A program made the position numbers and the translations under genes. The notes beneath the pieces were generated by a model. The model did no database searches. It worked only from the letters and a program-made list of their open reading frames with translations, and had not been told where the DNA came from. DNA of 64,000 nucleotides. Source: Linnemannia hyalina. Taxonomy: Eukaryota; Mortierellomycota; Mortierellomycetes; Mortierellales; Mortierellaceae. The DNA lies in the NCBI GenBank assembly GCA_019671135.1, contig JAHRHY010000011.1:1488001-1552000 (forward strand). Direction: 5' to 3'. How positions within the stretch are numbered: position 1 is the stretch's first letter; every line of letters begins with the position of its first letter. Shown in pieces: positions 36,570 to 45,889 of the stretch.

Positions 36570-37829
36570 CTACTCTATCCTGCTAATGGAATGAGGGTTA
36601 TGTGTCACAACATCCAACCCCTCACCAAACAAACTATCCTCCCCCTCGCCCTCCACTCGATGCTGTGGGCGCCTCCTCTCAAAACCGTTCAATTCTGAGG
36701 CGGAGACGCTCTTTGAGCTCAAGGAAATGGTCGATTCTGCTCTTGAGGATGCCCATTCGTCCTTGGGGCCGTCGATTTCGACATCTGCATGGGGTAGTGG
36801 TATTGCCGTGTTGCCCAGACGAGGTGTCCGAGATGTTGCTACCACCTGTACTGCTGCGGCTGCTGCGGGGGTGGGGATGGTGGCGGGTCGGATCGATACC
36901 ATTGGTGTCCCTGGCGTAATCAGTGGTGTTACTGCAGCATCCCAGTTCTGGTAGATGTGTTGATCAGGAGCCGAATGAGGGTGTGACAGATTTAAGGCGG
37001 CGGCGGTCGTTGTAGGGTATGCGGCGTAAGACCGATTCATATACAGAGGCGTCAGCTCCGCCTGATAAGGTGCATGTGTCAGCCTGTCCTCCTGGAGGTA
37101 TGATCGATCCAAGTTGAATGACCGTTCCTGTGGATGTTGTTGTTGCCGGCTGTGGTGCTGGTTGTACGCGTTCTGTTGGCCGATACTCTCTGTCAACAGA
37201 CGAAGCTGTTCCGTTAACTGATCTTTCTGTTCCTTGCGCTTTCGACTGCCACCGAGACGGGTATATTTGGCGATTAGGAACCCGGCGACCAAGCCGATAA
37301 TCAGTGCTCCTAAGAAGGCGAATATAAAAACAACGGCCGTCATGGATCCAGAAATGACAGATCCCGAAATACCGGCTGCTGCTCCTGATGCCGATGATGG
37401 AGAGGTAGTGGGCGTGGGGACACCACGAAATGAAGTGGGTACGCCTGGTTGGAGAGTAACACCGCCATTGCCTGCAGCAGGTGGTGTTGACGTTGTTTGT
37501 TGTTGCTGGCTGGATGTCGTCGTCGTTTGTTCTGGTCTGTCGCTTTCGGAGCTTGCAGTCGTAGTGTCAGCACTGGCTTGTGATGATGTCGGTTTATCAG
37601 GTTCAGGGTTATTCCCTCCTCCACCGCTGTCATCTCCTCCTCCTCCTCCTCCAGTAGGTAGAGTAGGCCTTGTTGGATAGATTGGGTTGCTGGGGTTTGT
37701 GAAATAAGTGGGCTGCGAATCGCCACCATTGGGTACGATTGGTGGAGGCGGTGCTGTTGGTATTGGTGGAGGGGTTGGATATTGATCAGGAGGCATCGCC
37801 TGATAAACGACTGTTGGTTGATCTGACAT
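36570..37829 (-). CDS. Mucin-like single-pass membrane protein (paralogue C), intact reference copy
   Basis: A single-exon gene of 419 residues from the ATG at 37829 (MSDQPTVVYQ). The order is a Pro-rich start, Gly and Asp/Gly runs, a Ser/Thr/Gln-rich region, NGGVTLQPG (~121-129), ISGSVISGSM, a membrane helix at ~164-187 (VVFIFAFLGALIIGLVAGF), then LIAKYTRLGG, basic KRKEQK and DQLTEQLRLLTESIGQ. Next come a His/Gln-rich stretch, SAPDQHIYQNWD, ITPGTPM, VEIDGPKDEW, and a tail SELNGFERRRPQ with EGEGEDSLF. Unlike B and D it reads through to the tail without a stop, so it is the best template for the family. No signal peptide; topology (N-terminus out) is inferred from basic residues after the helix. 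Function unknown. Confidence 0.8.
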   Translation of the reverse strand: MSDQPTVVYQAMPPDQYPTPPPIPTAPPPPIVPNGGDSQPTYFTNPSNPIYPTRPTLPTGGGGGGDDSGGGGNNPEPDKPTSSQASADTTTASSESDRPEQTTTTSSQQQQTTSTPPAAGNGGVTLQPGVPTSFRGVPTPTTSPSSASGAAAGISGSVISGSMTAVVFIFAFLGALIIGLVAGFLIAKYTRLGGSRKRKEQKDQLTEQLRLLTESIGQQNAYNQHHSRQQQHPQERSFNLDRSYLQEDRLTHAPYQAELTPLYMNRSYAAYPTTTAAALNLSHPHSAPDQHIYQNWDAAVTPLITPGTPMVSIRPATIPTPAAAAAVQVVATSRTPRLGNTAIPLPHADVEIDGPKDEWASSRAESTISLSSKSVSASELNGFERRRPQHRVEGEGEDSLFGEGLDVVTHNPHSISRIE

Positions 37830-39570
37830 TGTGTTCGGTTGTGAGGGAAAGGTGAAGAAGGGAGGCAAGAGGAGGAGAGGATGATAAAAAGATGGGGTAG
37901 GAGTATGGTTTTTGAAATCTGGTTTAAAGGAGGAATTGAAGAGGCAATGAAAGGAGATGAGAACAAATAAAATGTAGATTGAAGAGAGAAGTGAGTAAAG
38001 AACAACAAAAGGTAGTTGCTCATGAGTACCCATGCAATATGTCTATTTTTTGTCCCCGACACTCTACACGAGGCTGATATTCGGCGGGACAAGTAAACGC
38101 TTTGTTCCTGGGCGTCCAGAGTAAAACGAATTGAGTTTACTTCACGCCGTCAGTGGTGAAAACATAACGTTGGCTGATGGAAGATGAAATCCGTCCAATC
38201 ATGCCATATTGACATTCTCAAGGGAACATCCTTAGTAGAAACCAAATAACCCCACCACGGAGTCAAGGAAGAAGGCGAGTAGAGGCAAGGAAGAAGACGA
38301 GTAGAGGTAAGCAAATAATCTTTCCTGAGCAGCCGATACAATGTATTCTATTTTCTGAGCATTTTCCTTCATTTTGAGAGCAGAAAGAAAAATAAAGAAC
38401 GGCGAACATCATCCACTCACCTTACCAAGGAATTCAACCATTCTTTTGCATAACCCACTCATCGATCCATTTCCAAGCCCCCTCTCTCCTCCTCGCTGCC
38501 TCTTTCGAAAATCTGTGTCCCCATGCCATAGGATACACACACACACGGTAAACACGCATGCTTTTATATATATCTCCTTCGAAATCTGCTGTGCAGTGTG
38601 ATCTGCCAAAAATAAGAGTCTCTGGGTTAGACTGCAGCATGCCTAACAAAAAAAAAATGGTTGTTTTGCACATCCTCTGTCGGCTCTCAATCTCCCTCAT
38701 CCTCCCGACGTTTGCAAACTCTGATCCTCGATCGTACAAAATAAAGAAGACCCGTTGTTGCTAGACACACAAACGGAAGGTTAAGATCCAAAACTTGCAT
38801 TCTACGAGTGTCCTGAATATTTTTTAACTTAATAATCACTGACACCAACTTTCATCTTTCTAACCCATGCAGTAAGCGTTATTATTCCGTTGGGTGTTTG
38901 TCACGGCGTAAACAGCTCACTTGCCCCTAGCTCCCTTTCTCTGCATCATCTTCTCTTTCACTCTCTTCTCCATTCACCTAATTTACACCTGCAGCATCTG
39001 TGCGACCATGACGATGGGCTGGGGATGTTTTGTGCACGCCAATGCACTGCATCGCAATTAACTTTAGCGCATTCATTTTAAGCTTTCTGTGCATTAGATC
39101 ATCCCCCCCCTCCTTTCACTCCTTCATGGAACATGTCAAGTATGCAAGGTATTTTTAGAAAAGTGGTAAACGACAAAGAGGTAGTCTATGGTCTATGTAG
39201 ATGCACGTCCAGAATGCGGACTGTAGGGTTTGGTATAAGACGAGTGAAGGAGCGTGAAAAGGTGACAAAGGAAGAGGGAAGACTTGTAGACGTGGAGGGT
39301 TGAGATTTCCGAAATGGGGTCAAGTATTAAGGAGTTGAGTTGATGTTGGACGTGAATGATGAGAAATGAATGCAAAAAAGAGTGGCGACAAAAAGCGGCA
39401 GGAAAAAAAACTGGGGGGTAAACGGACAGGACTAGCCAACAAACACTACAATTGCTATTGCTATTGATGAGAATCTCTGAACCCATCCCCTCCTCCGCTC
39501 AATTTTTCACTACTGAGAGGCTGGGACCAAATCTTTCACTTTCTTATGGGGTCACCCTTCCGCTCCCATT
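37830..39570. other. Spacer upstream of paralogue C
   Basis: Contains the presumptive C promoter. A 29-bp-scale local repeat (AGGCAAGGAAGAAGACGAGTAGAGG-like units near 38270-38310) is present. No gene recognised. Confidence 0.45.
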
Positions 39571-39858
39571 TTGCCCAAAAAAGGGAAGCACTCCAATGCA
39601 GTCAGTGCAGAAGAAAAAGAACTAAAATCTCACCTAGATTTGTTGGAGAAAAAATATTCCATCTACAAAACATGGCACAAGGATAAGTTTGGTTCCCGCG
39701 AACCACATTGCGATATATTATATAAGTTCGCAAAAGAAGGATCTAACAACAGAAGAACCATAGTGCAAAGTGTATTAGACAGTATTCAAGCCAAAGAGAA
39801 AAGTACGATGGAAGAAAAGAAGCCTCTTGAAGTAACATTTGAGACCGCAGAAGAGTAG
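39571..39858 (+). other. AT-rich 95-codon open frame, unassigned
   Basis: An open, Lys/Glu-rich frame (HLDLLEKKYSIYKTWHKDKF, NNRRTIVQSVLDSIQ) that begins with TTG rather than ATG. Its codons are much more A/T-ending than those of flanking genes. It could be a relic exon of a mobile element or a degraded gene. No family recognised. Confidence 0.3.
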
Positions 39859-39984
39859 ATCAAGAATTTTAAAAACTGTAGATATACTACTTGCACAAAG
39901 AAAGCTTTTATATACGGAATACACATGTATAATATCCTCGTCCCTTCCAATGAGATTCACCAGATATATCACCCATTTTTTTAA

Positions 39985-40175
39985 AAACTTCCACCACCGA
40001 CACCACCGACATCATCGACAACCACCACCGACAACACCAACAACACCGACACCATCGACACCCTCAACAACCACTCTCAACAACAACCATCGACAAAAAC
40101 ACGACAAGCAACAACAAACCGACAACCCGACAACAAAACGACAAGTAACAACAACCCGACTACAACTTGACAACA
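39985..40175. repeat. Imperfect CAC-CGA / CAA-CGA trinucleotide-type tract
   Basis: About 190 bp of irregular CACCACCGACA, CAACACCGACAC and CAACAAACGACA units, strand-asymmetric in G content (G is nearly restricted to the CGA steps). Not in a convincing ORF. Confidence 0.7.
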
Positions 40176-40847
40176 ACCAACAAGGAGGCCTTTCACGTCC
40201 AAATTATCATATGGTGTTTGTTACATCTCTGTAGATCTCGACGATATCCATAGCGACTATGAGATGAGAATGTATATATGATACCAAGCATATAAGACAA
40301 CCATTGTAACATTTTTTGTTTAACTATCCTACTAATCACCATGATATTCTTCAAACAACAAAGTCTTCTTATTTTTTGCACACCAATCTCTTGAATGTCT
40401 CCATCTACTATTAAACTGTACCCCTCACTGCAAGATTCGGCAGAGTAGTTCTTGTATGTGATCATCTAAAGCACTTGTACTCTCAACTGTATCTTTGGGG
40501 CGAAATACAGGGGAGAGATTACATTCTAAAAAATCTTGTGCTGTCTATTGCTATTTTATTCTGTGTTCTGTTGCCCACTATGAAGGGATATGTCAGTTAT
40601 GGAAGTCAACACTCCGTTCCTTGGGCTTTGGATATTTTTTATATGTTTTTTATATCCTCTGCACATGGAGAGGCCACCAAGGATACATATATACTTATAG
40701 TCAGCTTAGATAGTTCAATAGTTCATAACTCACTCTTTATTAAAACTCAAGAAAAAGCACACAAACCCCCGGAAACCGTTACAGGGTACTAGTGATATAT
40801 GTCTGTGTGAGTGAGGCTATGCTAACTGGACTCTTGAAACAACTGGA

Positions 40848-40907
40848 CCCAGAGTCGACCGATCGTGCCAAGAGTCGACTGATCACCCCAAGAGCCAACC
40901 GATCGTA
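40848..40907. repeat. Three tandem 20-bp units
   Basis: Units CCCAGAGTCGACCGATCGTG, CCAAGAGTCGACTGATCACC and CCAAGAGCCAACCGATCGTA are contiguous. Each carries a GTCGAC/GATC-containing core. They stand in non-coding AT-rich DNA. Confidence 0.85.
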
Positions 40908-41717
40908 TTGTACGACGCGACACTTATTTGAATATTATTTTTTTTGGAACAAAACCTAAGGCGTGGTTTTGATTAATGGGATCATGTATGGAATTTGACC
41001 TTGCTTATGGGTTGGTGCAACAAGGTAAAAGTTAAAAACTAGCGCCATCCTAATACTCCGACCTCACACACTAGTACAGTACCAAAGGCCCATTAGTATA
41101 TAAAATATTGAAGTCGATCAAAAAACGAAAGAAAAATGCCAAGCATGTGAGCAGTTTTGGTGGGAACTGTATCAGACGACTAGTGGTACAATATTCTTGG
41201 CATGGCGTGTAGGTAAGGCCATCCTTCGTACAGCCCCTCCAACACCTGTGCTTCTTTAATGAGGAGACTCGCGCTCGTGCAGCTGGACGAAACAGGCGTT
41301 TTGACTTGCTCGTCACTTTGACATTGTGTTCTCCTGGCGAATTTATCCTCTGTGGATAGATTCGTGTGAGGTAGTTTGTTGAAGCGAATATCCCAACAGA
41401 TTGGAGTCGAAAAAGCAGAGTGATGAAGAAGGTTTATGCACCCTTGGCGGAGCTTAAGATGCACACCACTGGTAACCAAAGTTTAATTCACACCAGAAGT
41501 GATACATCTGCGGGATGGGCGCACGTTGGGAAAGTGAGGAAAGATGTATACCTTTGTGCGCGGTGGTGCGATCTTGGCAATAAAAACTACTTGCACACAT
41601 GACATGCCAAGACATTTTGCGACAATATATAATGGTTGCCCTGGGAAGACAGATCGAGCGTTCTCTATCTTGTTAAGAGCACTCTCCAGCACTACCCCCT
41701 ATAGGAATATACTTACA

Positions 41718-43786
41718 ATGACAAACACCACCGGCGCCTTTCAGGAGTGGACCGATGATATTGAGAAGGCGCGCGCCAACCTTGGCATCCAGGGGATGAG
41801 TGTGGCTGTTGTCCACAAAGGCAGGATTATCTATGCTCAGGGCTTTGGTAAGAGAAATGATACGGATCCATTCACCCCAGAGGTATAGTACGAGTACCGA
41901 AAGATTGAATCCTTGGCCCACAAAAATATGTGTAAATGTGAAAAATTTAGCTTAGTTGGAGAGAGAAGTCAAGAGGAGTGAAGGATGGGTTGTATCAGAG
42001 TCCCAGTTTGGTCCTTCTTCTATACCTGAACCAGACCAGATGTGACTAATATTACGACTATCTGATCTTATGAATAAAAAGGGAGGAGTGGATGCTCCAC
42101 TCCCCCAGAACATAATAAATGGCCTCCATGCAATCCTATTTATATATGTGGGACTAACAACATCCGTTTTGTTTTCGCATTGTTTTAGACAATCGCCAAC
42201 ATCGCCTCAATGACCAAGGCATTCACTGCCGCCGCAGTGGGAGAACTGATTGCTGAGAACAAGGCTAAGTGGGAAGCCCCTGTCAGTGAGTACCTCCCCG
42301 AGTTCAAGCTCAAGGACCCTCGCCTGACCGCCGAGATCAACTTTATCGACCTGCTCGCTCACCGAACAGTAAGTATACGTCATGCTCTACTGGGATTGCA
42401 AGGTAGTATTCAAATGCATGCTCGAATAAATACTCATCACTTATGCCGTTATTCTATTTCACTCTCGATCAATACTCTAGGGCTACGTTGGGCAGGACTT
42501 TGAATGGTACCAACGGTCCAAGGACTGGATTGAGCTCATCAAGCTGCTGAGACACGTCGACCCAGTGGTACCCTTGCGATCGAAATTCATCTACACCAAT
42601 ACCATGTACTGCGTGGCGGGCGAGGCTGCGGGAAGGATTGCTGGTACCTCCTATGAGCAAGTCGTTTACGACAAGTTGTTTCAACCTATTGGCATGCAAT
42701 CGACTGGCATGTTTATGGATGAGTTAGTGAGCCGCCCGAACCACGCGCTGCCTTACACAGGCAAGTCGTTTGAGGCTCTACAGTGCGGGGAGACGCGTCA
42801 AGTTCCACTCAAGCACTACCCCATCCCGACACCCCCTTCTGGCGACATTTGCTCGAACGTGATCGATCTTGCCAAGTGGGCCAATGTGATGCTGCATGGC
42901 GGACAGCTGAATGGAGTGCAAGTGCTGCACAAGGAGACGGTTGAAATGGTGACCACCGCTTGGATTGTTCAGAAAGTCCTTCCGCCTCGAGATCCAGACT
43001 CGAGCCTTTCAGCATATGGTATGGGCTGGTTCATTGAGCAGTACAAGGGGCGTCACACCATTCTCCATGGTACGTTTAAAAGCTTGCTCTTCATTTTGTT
43101 GACTGCATGTGGCACTTTACCATGAAGTGCAGTAGATCGATATCCTATTAATCCCTCGACCTTTTCGACATTGTAATATCACCATATGTAAAGGTGGACA
43201 GAATCCCGGCTATCGATCCAACATGGTTCTCTTTCCCCACGACGACCTCGCAGTGATCGTTTTATCCAACACACTTTTCAATGAGCTAGCTAGCACAATC
43301 CCATACTACATTGCCGATCGCGTGCTCAACCTACCCAGGACAAAAGACTGGCTTTTCGAGGTTGCCGTTCAAGAAACAAGGGACCTGTACAGGTTTTTTG
43401 GCGCCGACAACAATCCTGAAATTTTGGACAGTCTCTTCCCTCCGCGTTTGCAACAAAAACCTCCGACGCGCCTTCTTGAGGAGTTTGCAGGCGAATACAC
43501 CCACCCTTATGCCCAAAAGATTTTTATCCGAATCGAGCCTGGCACAAGCGAGGAGGACGGCGCGCCTGCTTTGGCATGCAAGCTCGGCGCTTTTGATCGT
43601 ACCTTGGAGCACTATCATTACGACTCCTTCCGCCTCCAGCTGTTGGATGATCTCATAGACGATACGTTTGCTTATCCACTGTTGCTGACGTTTGTCGCAG
43701 GCCACGACGGCTTGGTCAGCGAGTGCCGAGTGCTCATGTTGGGCAAAGAGCAAGTATTTACAAAGGTCCAGCCGGATACCATTTAA
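41718..43786 (+). CDS. Class C beta-lactamase-like serine hydrolase
   Basis: Exons 41718-41882, 42189-42368, 42481-43069 and 43194-43786 give 508 residues. The serine beta-lactamase/penicillin-binding fold (Pfam Beta-lactamase) is complete: MSVAVVHKGRIIYAQGFGKR, the SxxK nucleophile motif SMTK (Ser62-Lys65), YTN (153-155) for the YxN motif, and HGG (311-313) for the HxG/KTG motif, split by intron 3. A C-terminal ~150-residue region with EFAGEYTHPYAQKIFIRI resembles the lipocalin-like domain of the EstB/LACTB-like group. Fungal members of this family are usually esterases or peptidases of secondary or amide metabolism rather than antibiotic resistance enzymes; the substrate is unknown. No signal peptide, so cytosolic. 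An upstream in-frame start at 41544 is possible but not needed. Confidence 0.9.
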
Positions 43787-43992
43787 TAGTCCTGTTGTGT
43801 ACGTGCACAAAATGTGTGAGATGTTTAGCATCTGCTAGTCGCAGTAGGTGCATGTTTACTGACGTGCTATGAGGGTTATTTAAGATAGACAGATACCAAA
43901 ATAAAGAGGATACGTTTCTGTCCCGCTCACCTTCTGGACACATACTTTTCTACACCTTTTCCTCACTACTTTATTATTATAACTCCCCTTTG
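43787..43992. other. 3' flank between serine hydrolase and retrotransposon relic
   Basis: Short AT-rich spacer; probably the hydrolase 3' UTR. Nothing else seen. Confidence 0.4.
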
Positions 43993-45060
43993 CTACAACA
44001 CCAGCTGCTGGAAGAAAGATTGATCGATCGACCATTCCAATTGTTGCACCATCTGCCGGGACGGTGCATCTGCTGGGTTGAAAGGGGAGGGAACGTAGGT
44101 CGTTCTGAGTCGGGTTCCTGTCCGGAGGCAGTGTTGCCATATCTGCTCCGCCAGCTCCATCAGTGCTGGTGATCGAGTCCCTCCGAACCTGTTGACGTAA
44201 GCGATGGTGGTGGTGTTGTCCACCATTAAATTAACCATTCTCCCCTACACCTGAGGGAGCTTGACCGCCTTGAAGATCGTCTGCAACTCGAGCCAGTTGA
44301 TGTGTTGATCCTTGTCTGTCCCTGACCACTGTCCACTCCACGACTCGCCGTTGATCACAATCCCCCAGCCGCTGGTCGAGGCATCGGTATAGACATCCAG
44401 CTGTGTTGGTGTTTGGATCCAGGACAATCCGTTCCATGAGCTGAACTGCGTGATCCACCAGTCGAGGCTGTCCTTGGCCTTGGGTGAGAGGGTAATGGTG
44501 TCCGAGAGTAATACTCCTGCTTTCAGTGCTGAATTCTTCACTGCTGTTAGGTGCTGTGTCATGAGACGCGCTGGGAACACGGCCGCCGTTGTTGCCATAG
44601 CCTTGCCGATGAAGGACGAGAGCGCTCGTACTGTGGTCGTTCCTGCCCCTCTGAGCTTTGCTGCTTCCCTGCGAATGTTCCTGAGTTTCGTCTTGGGTAC
44701 GGCTAGTGTCATATTCTTGGTATTGAGATGGAATCCCAGGTGATCCAGTTCCTGAGTTGGCTCGAGGTGGGACTTCGACTCCTTGATCTTATATCCCAAC
44801 TCTACAAGCTTGGCAAGAACTAGACGAGTATGCTCCCTCGAGAGTTCCTTGGTCTTGACCGCAATGATCAGATCGTCCAAGTAGGCTGATATCTGAATGC
44901 CCCGACGACGTGCCCATCGTAGAACTGGCTTCAGAACCTTGGTGAAGACGAGGGGTGAGAGTGAGAGCCCGAATGGCAAGACTCTGAACTGGTATGGCTT
45001 CCCAATCCATTGAAACTGGAGGTGACGAAACACAGGGTTAGTTTTCATTTGACGAAGAAT
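43993..45060 (-). mobile_element. DIRS/Ngaro-type retrotransposon relic: reverse transcriptase and RNase H fragment
   Basis: On the minus strand from ~45048 a frame encodes the reverse transcriptase palm (QFRVLPFGLSLSPLVFTKVL, SAYLDDLIIA with the YxDD catalytic motif, LDHLGFHLNTKNMTL). It runs on into an RNase H domain (LDVYTDASTSGWGIVI, INWLELQTIF, LMVDNTTTIAYVNR, YVPSPFNPADAPSR). The LGF..MTLAVP block and the NPADAPSR end fit tyrosine-recombinase (DIRS-type) elements better than Ty1 or Ty3. An in-frame TAG at 44245 interrupts the RNase H where a Gln codon is expected. The N-terminal RT fingers, gag, methyltransferase and tyrosine recombinase are missing, and no terminal repeats are seen. 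It is a dead, truncated copy between host genes. Confidence 0.85.
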
Positions 45061-45889
45061 TCCCTATTTATTAGTGTGCTCAATAAACTGGTCAACAATC
45101 AAAGAAGAATTTCTTACAAGACTCTGTAAATTCTTTTTTGCCTGGAAGGGGGCTCGTTATGCTTCAGCACTTTTTTTTACGCCTCATCTCTCGCTTCTCT
45201 TGTGGAGGTGAATGAGGCCCACGCTCCGCGAACGCAAACGTGGCAATGAGGGTGGTGGGGCGCTGGAAAGTAAGAAATGAACAAAAAATGCCGAACGGTA
45301 ATATTACTGACGATGGTTACTTTTCCTTCGGGTATTGTTTTTTCAATCTCTAAGCAGAGGAAGACTAAAGCGAAGAACTGTTCTCACTCGCATTCATGTG
45401 CGTTGTGCGCCTCATGTTGCAAGAGAGTGATCAAGATAGATAGTAAAATCATCCAAGGAACTGAACTTAGCCCTCAAGAGACAGTTAAAGTCGTTTCTGT
45501 CGCGTGGCAAGGAGAGGCTTCTTCGTTTGGTCAGTGTCCAATGCGAACGCGTCGGTCGAATGAGCAATGATAACACTAATTTTTTTTCATAGCGCGAACA
45601 CGGTATGAGAGAGGAGCAAAATTACATACGCCATCGATATTAGCCCATCCTGCAACGGCCATCCAGGGGTGTCATCTCGCATCTGATATCATGGGACCAT
45701 GCTGGCTCATTAGGTCACGTTTTTTTTATTTTATCACAGTTGCACATGCGTAGGTGGGGCATACGTATTATCCTCACTTACTCTACATCACCTCACACAG
45801 AGACGCCCCTATTTCCTCCTTTACTATTTTCTCTCCTCCACATTCATTTTTCACATTCACTTTCACATTCAACAAGCAGGAATTCAGGA
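45061..45889. other. Upstream region of the deubiquitinase gene
   Basis: No gene recognised in ~830 bp. A 98-codon open frame (45277-45570) has no family features. The last 150 bp, with CACATTCACTTTCACATTC-type runs, look like a promoter/leader. Confidence 0.45.

Larger units (their letters stand above)
39859..41717. other. AT-rich, repeat-bearing island without recognisable gene
   Basis: Composition changes to AT-rich with two simple-repeat tracts (39985-40175 and 40848-40907) and several short open frames on both strands (e.g. minus 40465-40193, plus 40475-40792) without known domains. It is probably eroded mobile-element DNA; this is inference. The last ~100 bp are the upstream region of the serine hydrolase gene. 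Confidence 0.4.

Noticed and set aside
39985..40175. CRISPR-like spaced repeat
   Set aside because: Units are irregular, contiguous and trinucleotide-like without unique spacers; also a eukaryotic window.
41718..43786. Recent bacterial gene transfer for the beta-lactamase-like hydrolase
   Set aside because: It has three well-formed spliceosomal introns and codon use like its neighbours, and the family is widespread in fungi; no sign of recent transfer.
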